Position numbers and translations under genes: made by a program. From contig RXIW01000037.1 in assembly GCA_003989065.1 (NCBI GenBank), forward strand, positions 1 through 35,942: a stretch of 35,942 nt of DNA, written 5' to 3'. The notes below the pieces were generated by a model. That model saw nothing but the letters and a program-made list of their open reading frames with translations, did not search any database and was not told where the DNA came from. Below, piece after piece: positions 9,281 through 17,098 of the stretch. This stretch comes from Candidatus Competibacteraceae bacterium. Its GTDB lineage: Bacteria; Pseudomonadota; Gammaproteobacteria; Competibacterales; Competibacteraceae. The stretch's first letter is position 1. Each line of letters opens with the position of its first letter.

Positions 9281-11386
9281 TCATGCGAGCCCGGCTTGCA
9301 CGATGGCCGGCAGCTCGCGGATCTGAGCCAGGCTGGCTCGAAGGGACTGGCGCTCGATAGGCGACAGGCTGGCGATGTCGATCTGCTTGTTCGGCGTTCG
9401 GCCGGCTTCCAGATCGACGATTTGCTGATGCAGCAGCCAGCCTTGCAGACGCGAACGAACCTCGTCGAGCTGGTCGCGCAGCGCCGGGTCGATGACGCCG
9501 GCTGAGCAGACGGCGGCGAGACGTTCCGAAGTCGAGGTTGCGGTGATGCCGTGGCGGATAGCCAAGGCGCGGGCGGCGGCAGTCAGCGGCAAGAGCCCGT
9601 AGCGCTTCAGATCGACCTGTGTTTCGGTGTCGGGCAGGATCTCGGGCGTTAGCGCCGGTCGGGCCAGCGCCGTAGCGAGGGCGTGGTCGCCACGGGTCTC
9701 TTCGCTCAGGATCGCGCGAAATTCCGCGGCGAGCTCGGCGTTGCCGTAGGCCAGATGACCATCGAACACCTGGACCGCATGTTCGACGATGGCTTGTTCC
9801 GGCTGCTGACGCCAATGCCGCAGACGATCGCGCCAAGCGTTCAGACTGCCGCGCCAAGCGGTATTGCTCGCCATCACGCCATCGGCGCAGAAGCCTACCC
9901 CGCTGTCGTGCAGGATCTGGGCGAGGTGCTCGCCGAAGCGGGTGAACCAGTCGGCGATGACCCCGTCTGGATCTTCGCTCTGGTAGATCAGGGCATTGTC
10001 CTGTTCCGACGCCAGCAGACTTTCGCCGCGCCCGCCCGAACCCAGCAGCAGGAAGGCATAGGGCACCGGCGGTCGGTCGGCGCCGGCGCTTTTCATCGCC
10101 CGTTCCGCCAGGACCGCCGCCCGTCCGACCAGTTCGCGCAGTTCGTAACTCAGCACCCGGGCGATTTCAGTGGCGTCGACGCCATTGGCGAGCAGTTCTC
10201 CCGCCACCATCGGCATCCGGGCGCGGGCCTTGGCCAGCTCTGCCGGGTTGCCGGCCTCGGACATTTCGTCGCCCAACAGGATGGCCTGACTGGCCCGCTG
10301 GCGCAGGAAGGTCTTGGTCGACAGGGTGCCGACGATCCGACCGGACCGGTCGGTGACGGCCAGATGGCGGATGCTGTTCCGCTGCATACGGGCCAGGGCG
10401 CGGTAAAGATAGGCATCTGCCGGCAGCGAGATGATCGTCTCGCTCATGATGTTTTCGATGCGTCGATCGAGGGCGCTGGGGCCTTCACGGACCAGGGCGC
10501 GCAGCAGATCGTGTTCGGTGATGAGTCCCCAGACCTGTCCGGCTTTGGCGTCGCCGACGACAGTGACGCTGCGCTGTTCGGCTTCCATACGCCGAGCCGT
10601 GTCCAGGACCGTCATATGGGGAGGCAGGAACAGCGCGGGCGACTGCATGACGTGGCGCAGTCGATGACGGTAGAGGTAGGGATCGAGCAGGGCCAGCGAA
10701 TCACGGTCGCGACCGTCGGCCCACGCTTCCTCGGGACGCACCGAGGTGGCGTCGTACCAGCCTTCGCGAACCTGGCGTTCGAGGATGCGGGTCTGGGCGC
10801 TGGAATGGGCTTCGGCCTCGCCCAGGGTGCGGATGCCCTTGGTCGCCAGCCGAGGGATCAAACGGACGAAGATCTCGGCGGTTGCCCGCGCATCGTCCAG
10901 GGCGCTGTGGCGATGGCCGATGGTCACTCCCAATGCGGCGAGCAGGTCGTCGAGGGAACGCTCCTGGGGATCGTCGTCGAGCGCGGCATACAGCAGCTTG
11001 GTGTCGAGGAAGTGGGGGGGATGCCAGCGATCGCCGATACGACGCGTTTCGCGCAGTAGGATGGCGAGATCGAAACCGACGCTTTGACCGACGATGACGG
11101 CGTCGCCCAGAAAGGCGTCGAGCAGCGGTTTGACCGCGTCGAACGAGGGAGCCGATCGTACAGTGGCGTCGTCGATGCCGTGGATGGTCGTCGAGGCCGG
11201 CGGAATCGGCTCGCCCGGATTGACCAGGGTCAGAAAGGTCTGGTCCAGCAAGACTCGACCCCGCGCCACGCGCACCGCGCCGATCTGCACGATTCGGGCA
11301 TCGGTGACATCGAGGCCGGTAGTTTCGGTATCGAGGACGATGGCAGTCAGCTCGGCAAGCGGGGTATTGCGATTGATCCAAGACAT
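9281..11386 (-). CDS. DnaQ-like 3'-5' exonuclease / CBS pair / DUF294 nucleotidyltransferase fusion
   Basis: A 701-residue soluble protein with three parts. Residues 15-175 are a DEDDh exonuclease with Exo I VLDTETTG (D19, E21), Exo II GFDLAIL (D106) and Exo III HSALDD (H160, D165). Residues 244-368 form two CBS domains, which in general bind adenine nucleotides. From about 390 to the end it is a DUF294 region with the GlnD-type nucleotidyltransferase signature GSGGRGE (449-455), then E461-Q-D463. I recall D-x-D at that last place. The start is the ATG at 11386 behind GGAG; the frame stays open about 98 codons further upstream, but without family-like sequence. The substrate is unknown. The domain set is known from bacteria; its link to nif or mod is only positional. 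Confidence 0.85.
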   Translation of the reverse strand: MSWINRNTPLAELTAIVLDTETTGLDVTDARIVQIGAVRVARGRVLLDQTFLTLVNPGEPIPPASTTIHGIDDATVRSAPSFDAVKPLLDAFLGDAVIVGQSVGFDLAILLRETRRIGDRWHPPHFLDTKLLYAALDDDPQERSLDDLLAALGVTIGHRHSALDDARATAEIFVRLIPRLATKGIRTLGEAEAHSSAQTRILERQVREGWYDATSVRPEEAWADGRDRDSLALLDPYLYRHRLRHVMQSPALFLPPHMTVLDTARRMEAEQRSVTVVGDAKAGQVWGLITEHDLLRALVREGPSALDRRIENIMSETIISLPADAYLYRALARMQRNSIRHLAVTDRSGRIVGTLSTKTFLRQRASQAILLGDEMSEAGNPAELAKARARMPMVAGELLANGVDATEIARVLSYELRELVGRAAVLAERAMKSAGADRPPVPYAFLLLGSGGRGESLLASEQDNALIYQSEDPDGVIADWFTRFGEHLAQILHDSGVGFCADGVMASNTAWRGSLNAWRDRLRHWRQQPEQAIVEHAVQVFDGHLAYGNAELAAEFRAILSEETRGDHALATALARPALTPEILPDTETQVDLKRYGLLPLTAAARALAIRHGITATSTSERLAAVCSAGVIDPALRDQLDEVRSRLQGWLLHQQIVDLEAGRTPNKQIDIASLSPIERQSLRASLAQIRELPAIVQAGLA

Positions 11387-11558
11387 TCGAAGGCTCCGTT
11401 GCCGCGGTGAAATCATTTCATTGTCGCTGGTTTGTGCGTGGCGTCGCAATCCTGATCGTGTCCTTCCGGGGGGGGCGTAACCACGCTGAATGGGTGGCTG
11501 AACGGTGGGAAGCCGCTTGATGACTTGCTTTTCGGGGGTGGCCATGGAAAAATGCAAC

Positions 11559-11585
11559 CAATATATATTTTTATATATAACGGAT
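11559..11585. promoter_or_regulatory. Possible distal ModE site
   Basis: An AT-rich imperfect palindrome has a left part CAATATATAT and a right part TATATATAACGGA around a T-rich centre. The right half resembles the ModE half-site TATATAACGA. The left half is degenerate. It lies about 160 bp before modE and about 175 bp before the divergent gene, so it could act on either. Plain AT-richness is the alternative. Confidence 0.4.
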
Positions 11586-11706
11586 TTGGCAACGCCGATT
11601 TTTGAAGATGGCCGTTGATTTGAAGATGACCGATAGCTGGACAGATAAGCGTGTCGAGTCGGTCGAATGTGTGGATCCAAACAACGGTTCTTCGGTGCAA
11701 GAGAGA

Positions 11707-11730
11707 GCTATATGTATTGTTATATAACGA
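11707..11730. promoter_or_regulatory. ModE-binding site upstream of modE
   Basis: The halves GCTATAT (11707-11713) and TATATAACGA (11721-11730) stand in the arrangement of the Escherichia coli ModE consensus, in which a CGNTATATA half and its inverted partner are separated by about 6 bp. The site ends 15 nt before the modE start codon and overlaps the expected promoter/leader. This suggests repression of modEAB by molybdate-bound ModE. Confidence 0.65.
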
Positions 11731-11745
11731 CTTTTTAAGGATTGC

Positions 11746-12558
11746 ATGATGACGGATGACCCCAATAAAACTACAATCGCCGGGTCGATCTGGCTGGATA
11801 AGTCCGAGCAGCGGTTTCTTGGCCAAAAGCGAGTTGAGTTATTGCGCCAGATCGCCAGCACCGGTTCGATCACCCAGGCCGCGAAGGCGGTCGATTGGAG
11901 TTACAAGGCCGCCTGGGACGCCGTGAGCGCCATGAATAACATGGCCGAACAACCGTTGGTCGCCAGCGCTACTGGTGGCAAACATGGCGGCGGTAGTCGA
12001 ATCACCGAATATGGGTTGCGGCAAATCCAGTTGTACGACGCGGTAGCGGGCGAATACCAACGATTTTTGGGCCTGCTCAGCGAGAAAGTCCACGATGTGG
12101 ACGAGCTAATGAACTTCATGCGGAGATTAGTCATGCAGACCAGCGCAAGAAATCAGTTTCTGGGACAGGTCACGAGTCTGAACCTCGGTCCGATCAACGC
12201 CGAAGTCGGCGTCGATATCGGCGGCGATCACATCACCGCCCTGATCACGCGCGGCAGCGTCGAGAGCATGGGACTCAAGGAAGGCAGCGAGGTGTACGCC
12301 CTGGTGAAGGCGTCCTCGGTGATCGTCATGGCTGGCGACGTCAACCTGAAACTCAGCGCTCGCAATCAATTGCGCGGCACGGTCGCGGATTGCAAGAAGG
12401 GCGCGGTCAACGGCGAGGTCACCCTGCAACTGGCCGGCGGCAAGACCGTTACCGCGACCATCACCAACACCAGCATCGACGGGTTGGGCCTGAAGGAAGG
12501 CGACCCGGCGATCGCGGTGATCAAGTCGTCCAGCATCATTCTGGGCGTGGCTGTGTAA
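11746..12558 (+). CDS. modE: Molybdate-responsive regulator ModE
   Basis: A 270-residue transcription factor. Residues about 20-115 form the winged helix-turn-helix (LLRQIASTGSITQAAKAVDW, then SYKAAWDAVSAMNN). The C-terminal half holds two Mop (TOBE) domains starting near SARNQFLGQV and SARNQLRGTV, where molybdate binds. Molybdate-loaded ModE typically represses modABC and activates molybdoenzyme genes. A matching operator lies just upstream, so it is probably autoregulated. A second ATG follows immediately (MMTDD). modA follows after 27 nt, consistent with an operon. Confidence 0.96.
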   Translation: MMTDDPNKTTIAGSIWLDKSEQRFLGQKRVELLRQIASTGSITQAAKAVDWSYKAAWDAVSAMNNMAEQPLVASATGGKHGGGSRITEYGLRQIQLYDAVAGEYQRFLGLLSEKVHDVDELMNFMRRLVMQTSARNQFLGQVTSLNLGPINAEVGVDIGGDHITALITRGSVESMGLKEGSEVYALVKASSVIVMAGDVNLKLSARNQLRGTVADCKKGAVNGEVTLQLAGGKTVTATITNTSIDGLGLKEGDPAIAVIKSSSIILGVAV

Positions 12559-12585
12559 TCGTCGTCACTTACAAGGGGATGTCCA

Positions 12586-13356
12586 ATGTTTCGTAGAACT
12601 TTGTTCCGCTGGTTGAGCACCGGTCTGCTGTGTTTGGCGGCCGGAGGGATGCTTCCCGCTTTGGCAGCGGAACAAGTCACCGTGTTCGCCGCCGCCAGCG
12701 CCACCAATGCGCTGCAGGATCTGGCCGCGCTGTACGAGAAGGAAAAGGGCGTCAAGGTGGTTGGATCGTTCGCCGCTTCGTCCGCTCTGGCTAAACAGAT
12801 CGAGAATGGCGCGCCGGCGGACATCTTCATTTCCGCCGACCTGAAATGGATGGACTACCTCGAGAGCAAGGGTAAGATCGTCGACTCCACGCGCGGCAAT
12901 CTGCTCGGCAACCAGATGGTGTTGGTCGCGCCCAAGGGTAAGGCTTTCCCGGTGAAGATGGATAAAAGCTTCGATCTGCCGGGAGCGTTTCAGGGTCGTT
13001 GGTGCTCGTGCAACCCCGATGTGCCGATTGGTCAGTACAGCCGGCAGGCGCTGACCGCGCTGGGTTGGTGGACGGCGATGGAGCCACGCTTGGCGGCGGC
13101 GCCGGATGTCCGTTCGGCACTGGCCTTCGTGGAACGCGGTGAATGTGCGGTTGGCATCGTCTACGAAACCGACGCCAAGCTGTCCGGGAAAGTGGATGTG
13201 CTTGGCGTCTTCCCCTCCAATACTTATTCGCCCGTGCTCTATCCGGTCGCGCTGGTGCAAGGCGCCAAGCCGGCGGCGCAGGGCTTCCTGGATTTTCTGC
13301 GTAGCCCGGCAGCGGCCAAGGTCTTCCGTCAGTACGGGTTCACTGCGCTCAACTGA
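12586..13356 (+). CDS. modA: Molybdate-binding periplasmic protein ModA
   Basis: The 256-residue solute-binding protein of the molybdate ABC transporter. It has a signal peptide (arginines, then LSTGLLCLAAGGML, cleavage near ALA-AEQ) followed by the family start VTVFAAASATNALQDLA. The oxyanion-binding serines are expected in AAASATNA and GSFAASSALA. The motif GAPADIFISADLKWMD is also typical. The segment WCSCNPDVPIGQYS replaces the more common GDPDHVPAG-type sequence, a mild divergence. AAGGGGATG precedes the ATG. The stop codon shares its last base with the modB start (TGATG). Confidence 0.95.
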   Translation: MFRRTLFRWLSTGLLCLAAGGMLPALAAEQVTVFAAASATNALQDLAALYEKEKGVKVVGSFAASSALAKQIENGAPADIFISADLKWMDYLESKGKIVDSTRGNLLGNQMVLVAPKGKAFPVKMDKSFDLPGAFQGRWCSCNPDVPIGQYSRQALTALGWWTAMEPRLAAAPDVRSALAFVERGECAVGIVYETDAKLSGKVDVLGVFPSNTYSPVLYPVALVQGAKPAAQGFLDFLRSPAAAKVFRQYGFTALN

Positions 13357-14075
13357 TGGTCGATCTATGGCAGTCGTTGCTACTGACGCCCGAGGAGCTG
13401 ACCGCGTTGTGGCTGTCGCTCAAGATCGGGCTGTGGTGCACGGCGCTGATCGCAATTCCCGGCATCGTCACCGGTTGGCTGTTGGCGCGAGTCCAGTTCC
13501 TCGGCAAGGCGGTCGTGGACGGACTGGTCCATCTGCCACTGGTGTTGCCGCCGGTGGTTCCGGGTTATCTGCTGCTGCTGGTGATGGGTCGCCAGGGACC
13601 GATCGGCAGCTGGTTATACCAGACCTGGGGCATCACACTGGCCTTCACCTGGGAGGGCGCGGTCGTCGCCTCGGCCATGATGGCGTTCCCTCTGATGGTG
13701 CGGGCGGTCCGTTTGGCGGTGGCGTTGGTCGAACCCCGGCTGGAGGAGGCAGCCCGCACCCTCGGGGCGGGGCCGTTGCGGGTTTGGCTGACGGTCACCA
13801 TTCCGTTGTCGATGCCCGGTATCCTGACCGGGCTGGTCCTGGCCTTCGCCCGTAGCTTGGGCGAATTCGGCGCAACCGTCACGTTCGTCGGCAATGTGGC
13901 CGGCGAGACGCGGACCCTGCCGTTGGCCATTTATACTTACACGCAGATTCCCGGCGGCGATGGCCCAGCTTTGCGGCTGGTGATCATCTCGGTGCTGTTG
14001 GCGTTGGTCGCGCTGTGGGTTAGCGAACTGGGCGCCCGCAGGGTCGAGCGGATGCTGGGGAATCGGAAAGCCTGA
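13356..14075 (+). CDS. modB: Molybdate ABC transporter permease ModB
   Basis: A 239-residue inner-membrane permease with about five hydrophobic segments. It carries the ABC-permease EAA loop, EEAARTLGAGPLRVWLTVTIP, in which glycine and the following residues contact ModC. PLVLPPVVPGYLLLL and SLGEFGATVTFVGN are typical of ModB. It is coupled to modA by a TGATG junction. The ATPase gene modC does not follow; it sits 3 kb away, beyond a hemoglobin gene, modD and a reversed gene. Confidence 0.96.
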   Translation: MVDLWQSLLLTPEELTALWLSLKIGLWCTALIAIPGIVTGWLLARVQFLGKAVVDGLVHLPLVLPPVVPGYLLLLVMGRQGPIGSWLYQTWGITLAFTWEGAVVASAMMAFPLMVRAVRLAVALVEPRLEEAARTLGAGPLRVWLTVTIPLSMPGILTGLVLAFARSLGEFGATVTFVGNVAGETRTLPLAIYTYTQIPGGDGPALRLVIISVLLALVALWVSELGARRVERMLGNRKA

Positions 14076-14140
14076 GCGCAATCGCCCACATCGGGTTGGC
14101 TGGCCCAGGTCATGAATTGACGTATAGAGGAAGCTCAGGG

Positions 14141-14551
14141 GTGGAAAACCAGAATCCGCGCCCCTATGGGGTAGGCGATGCTTCATTCCAGGCGGCAGGT
14201 GGCGAGGCCGGCCTCAGAAAACTGGTCGACGATTTTTACGACGCCATGGACCAATTGCCCGAGGCCGCGAAAATCAGGGCCATGCATCCGGTCGATCTGA
14301 CCGTGACGCGCGACAAGCTGACCCGCTTTCTATGCGGTTGGCTGGGAGGGCCGAAGCTGTACGCAGAACGTTACGGCTCGATCATCATTCCGCAAGCCCA
14401 TCGCCGCTTCGAGATCGGCCCCGCCGAACGCGACGCCTGGCTGGCGTGCATGCGGGAGGCATTGAAAAACCAACCCTACGCGGCCGAATTCAAACAATAC
14501 CTGCTTGAGCAACTTTATGTGCCGGCTGAGCGCAGCCGGAACAAGGATTAG
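14141..14551 (+). CDS. Group II truncated hemoglobin
   Basis: A 136-residue 2-on-2 globin (trHbO-like). Conserved points are DDFYDAMD with the B10 tyrosine (Y33), FLCGWLGGP, the proximal histidine H87 in IPQAHRRFEIG, and W100 at the G8 position (ERDAWLACM). I chose the GTG at 14141 because GAGGAAG lies about 8 nt upstream and the protein then starts just before the conserved PYGVGDASF. A TTG 15 codons earlier lacks support. Family members bind O2 or NO and may take part in redox or NO protection. The gene follows modB by 65 nt and precedes modD by 47 nt, so it is probably cotranscribed with mod genes. Confidence 0.9.
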   Translation: MENQNPRPYGVGDASFQAAGGEAGLRKLVDDFYDAMDQLPEAAKIRAMHPVDLTVTRDKLTRFLCGWLGGPKLYAERYGSIIIPQAHRRFEIGPAERDAWLACMREALKNQPYAAEFKQYLLEQLYVPAERSRNKD

Positions 14552-14598
14552 GTTTTTCTGATGCGACGCGATTGCGAGAACTACGGTTTACTGCTGCC

Positions 14599-15486
14599 AT
14601 GATGCCCTTGATTTCTGATGCCGAAATCGACCGCTGGCTGGCCGAGGATGTCCCTTACGGTGATTTGACCACGCACAGCCTGGGTATCGGTGAGCGACCG
14701 GGCCGGATGCGCTTCGCGGCGCGCGAGGCGATGGTGGCGGCGGCCTCGGAAGAGGCCGCGCGTTTGTTGGTCCGGCTGGGCTGCACGGTCGATTGGCGCT
14801 GCGCCAGTGGTTCTTTGGTCGAGGCGGGCGCGCCGCTGCTGGCGGCCGAAGGTCCGGCCGCCGCGCTGCTGGCCGGCTGGAAGGTAGCGCAAACGCTGAT
14901 GGAATATGCCTCAGGCATCGCTACTGTCGCCCACCGCATCGTGCAGGCCGCGCGCGCGGTCGATCCGACGATCGTGGTGGCCTGTACCCGCAAGACCTTC
15001 CCCGGAGCCAAGGCGATCTCGCTCAAGGCTATTTTGGCGGCCGGCGCGACACCTCATCGGCTGGGTTTGTCCGAGACGATTCTGGTGTTTCCCGAGCATC
15101 GCGTTTTTCTGGCGGATGAAGATCAAGCTGCAGTCCTACAACGGCTGCGGGCGGCTTGTCCCGAGCGCAAGATCGTGGCCGAAGTGAAATCCCCCGAAGA
15201 AGCGTTGCAACTTGCTCAGGCCGGTGTCGATGTTCTACAGCTGGAGAAGTTTTCGCCGGCGGGGGTAGCCGAGGTGGTGGCGCGACTGGCCAATATGGGG
15301 TCCCCGGTCAAGGTGGCCGCCGCCGGCGGGGTCAAGCCGAGCAACGCGGCCGATTACGCCCGCGCCGGCGCGCACATCCTGGTGAGCTCGGCGCCATATT
15401 TCGCACCCCCCGCCGACGTCAAGGTAACCATGACCGCCTGCCGGGACCCGCTGCGGTCATCGCCGTTTGGCGATGACGCTGGATGA
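14599..15486 (+). CDS. modD: ModD, quinolinate-phosphoribosyltransferase-like protein
   Basis: A 295-residue protein of the NadC fold. It starts MPLISDAEIDRWLAEDVPYG (counting from the second of two adjacent ATGs) and contains the phosphoribosyl-transferase segment TRKTFPGAKAISLKAILAAG. The barrel motifs VAEVKSPEEAL, DVLQLEKFSP and VAAAGGVKPSN follow. It matches ModD, a NadC paralogue found in mod operons whose reaction is not established. NadC itself is the alternative, but the mod context and the K-A-I-S-L region favour ModD. The open frame extends upstream from a TTG without support. A 9-bp hairpin is built into its last codons. Confidence 0.85.
   Translation: MMPLISDAEIDRWLAEDVPYGDLTTHSLGIGERPGRMRFAAREAMVAAASEEAARLLVRLGCTVDWRCASGSLVEAGAPLLAAEGPAAALLAGWKVAQTLMEYASGIATVAHRIVQAARAVDPTIVVACTRKTFPGAKAISLKAILAAGATPHRLGLSETILVFPEHRVFLADEDQAAVLQRLRAACPERKIVAEVKSPEEALQLAQAGVDVLQLEKFSPAGVAEVVARLANMGSPVKVAAAGGVKPSNAADYARAGAHILVSSAPYFAPPADVKVTMTACRDPLRSSPFGDDAG
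15456..15477. terminator. Hairpin in the 3' end of modD
   Basis: GTCATCGCC (15456-15464), loop GTTT, then GGCGATGAC (15469-15477): a perfect 9-bp stem inside the last codons of modD. It sits 24 nt from the 3' end of the convergent gene. No T-run follows on either strand. It may serve as a shared end for both convergent transcripts. Confidence 0.45.
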
Positions 15487-15500
15487 CGAGGTCGTCGAGG

Positions 15501-16844
15501 TCAGGGTTTTGCCGTTGAACTGGCGGCCGGAGTGGGACTGGCGATCGTCGGGCCCGTATTCGGTAACGAGTGGGCATCGTCATCGTTCAGGGCATGATAA
15601 ACGCCGGATTTCAGGTTGTTGAGGGAGACGAGGGAAGAGCCCGCACCGTTTCGGCTGAAATCGATCGTCAGTCCGCCGACATCGATGGGTTTTTGCCGAG
15701 CCGCCTTGACGAAGTTGGCGCGGGTCAGCGGGTCCTTCATCGACTTCAGGAGGGTGGTGAAGGCGCGACCCACGATATAGCCTTCCAGGCTGATGTGGTT
15801 GAAGCCGTCGCCCAAGGCTTTTCTGGCTTCCACCACGATGGGCAGGTTCGAATTCAGCGGCGGGACGACTTGGCTGACGACGATGTTGTCATTGACCGAC
15901 AAGGCGCTGAGATAGCCGCTGAGGGTATTGCCGGCGGCGGTGGCGGATATCGCGCTGAACGACCAGGGCTCGTTCTTGGAGCGGGAATAGGCGATGAAAT
16001 CGGCGGCTACCCGCGGAATGGCCAGTACGATGACCTGTTTGCAAGCATTGCCGCTTTCGTTTTCCCAGTGTTTCAAGGACAGGTAGGCGTCTCGGACAAA
16101 CACCGTTTCGCTTTGATAGAAACCGACCGGTCCGACATTGTTGAGAGCCGGATTGATGCCGCCCCACATCATCTCCAGCAGCGCATTGATCTTGTCCATT
16201 TCGGGCTGCGCGTCCGGATATTGCTTGAGCCCTTCTTTGAGGCCATTGAGGCCGGACATGCCGAAGACGTCATTTTGGACGAACAAACAGACCTGGCTGG
16301 GTTTGACGCCGCTCTTGACCGCATGTTCGAACAGGCTCGCGACCTCCTGGGCCGGATTGGGGCGATAGTTCAGCATGTTGTCGGCGTTGATATCGCCCAG
16401 GGTTAGAAAGCCCAGCATGGGAATCTGATTGGCTTCCAGCACCTTGACCACCTTGAGGGTCGAAAGTGCGCCCACATTGCCCAGCATGATGAAGACGCCC
16501 TTGTTCATCAGCTTCTTGGCGTCCTGAATCGTGCTCATGGGGTCGTTGTCGTCGTTCATGACCTCGAGTTCGATTTTGCGTCCTTGCGCCACCTGGTCTT
16601 TCAATGCTGCCTCAATGCCGTTTTTCATGTTGCTGCTGTAGTCATCGGTACCATCGTAGGCGGAATTGCCGGTGAGCGGCATGATCGAGCCAACGCGGAT
16701 ACTGGTGTCGGTGATGCCCTGATTGGCTTCGGCGGCCATGGCGCCCATCGGTACGGACAATTGCAGCGACAGAATGAAGAATGCGGCTATTTGCCAGAAG
16801 TTCATGGTGTGATGGGCATTGAGGTTTGGTTGTAATGAAGACAT
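15501..16844 (-). CDS. Periplasmic binding protein, branched-chain amino acid/amide type, orphan
   Basis: A 447-residue secreted protein of the Leu/Ile/Val-binding (type I periplasmic binding fold) family. It has a hydrophobic signal segment FWQIAAFFILSLQLSVPMG, cleavage near AMA-AEA, then TSIRVGSIMPLTGNSAYDG, the family's opening. GYIVGRAFTTLLKS is typical of the second lobe. The C-terminus ends in a low-complexity PTPAASSTAKP. I chose ATG 16844 (MSSLQPN), which follows TTGAGGTC; an ATG 22 codons upstream lacks one. No permease or ATPase genes adjoin it. The ligand is unknown. It lies opposed to modD and splits modC from modAB. Confidence 0.85.
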   Translation of the reverse strand: MSSLQPNLNAHHTMNFWQIAAFFILSLQLSVPMGAMAAEANQGITDTSIRVGSIMPLTGNSAYDGTDDYSSNMKNGIEAALKDQVAQGRKIELEVMNDDNDPMSTIQDAKKLMNKGVFIMLGNVGALSTLKVVKVLEANQIPMLGFLTLGDINADNMLNYRPNPAQEVASLFEHAVKSGVKPSQVCLFVQNDVFGMSGLNGLKEGLKQYPDAQPEMDKINALLEMMWGGINPALNNVGPVGFYQSETVFVRDAYLSLKHWENESGNACKQVIVLAIPRVAADFIAYSRSKNEPWSFSAISATAAGNTLSGYLSALSVNDNIVVSQVVPPLNSNLPIVVEARKALGDGFNHISLEGYIVGRAFTTLLKSMKDPLTRANFVKAARQKPIDVGGLTIDFSRNGAGSSLVSLNNLKSGVYHALNDDDAHSLPNTGPTIASPTPAASSTAKP

Positions 16845-17010
16845 AAAAATGACCTCAATCGATTGACTGCGAGGGGTCGTAATTGGGTTTTCATAAAGCC
16901 GAATGATCAATCATCACGGCTTTAAAGAACTATTTTAAGGACAGTTGATGACAGTATTGTGAATCAATGACTTGGGTGATACGTGCTAAATAGGCCAATT
17001 CGTGATGCTG

Positions 17011-17079
17011 TTGTCGCATGAATAGAAATATGCTGCAGGCAGCATAAAAAGCCGATAAATTAAATCCATTTGGCGACAA
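17011..17079. promoter_or_regulatory. Nested inverted repeats in the divergent modC promoter region
   Basis: An outer pair TTGTCGC (17011-17017) and GCGACAA (17073-17079) encloses an inner palindrome, ATGCTGC-AG-GCAGCAT (17030-17045). The inner palindrome has the look of a dimer-binding operator. It is 54 nt before the modC start and could affect both divergent genes. It does not resemble the ModE consensus. The binding protein is unknown. Confidence 0.4.
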
Positions 17080-17098
17080 TTTAATTACCTACACTCTC

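Larger units (their letters stand above)
11387..11745. other. Divergent intergenic region, exonuclease gene / modE
   Basis: This 359-bp stretch between two divergent genes carries no convincing gene. It is markedly AT-rich in two places (11558-11585 and 11704-11740). Both contain ModE-like half sites and are listed separately. Promoters for both flanking genes must lie here. I saw no clear sigma-54 element. Confidence 0.6.

Noticed and set aside
9683..11059. A 458-codon plus-strand frame over the exonuclease-CBS-DUF294 gene
   Set aside because: The minus strand has three recognisable domains with catalytic motifs; the plus frame has none.
12994..13035. Unusual WCSCNPDVPIG in ModA as a sign of a compensated frameshift
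   Set aside because: The other frames do not restore a better match, and the surrounding sequence is normal ModA; divergence is the simpler reading.
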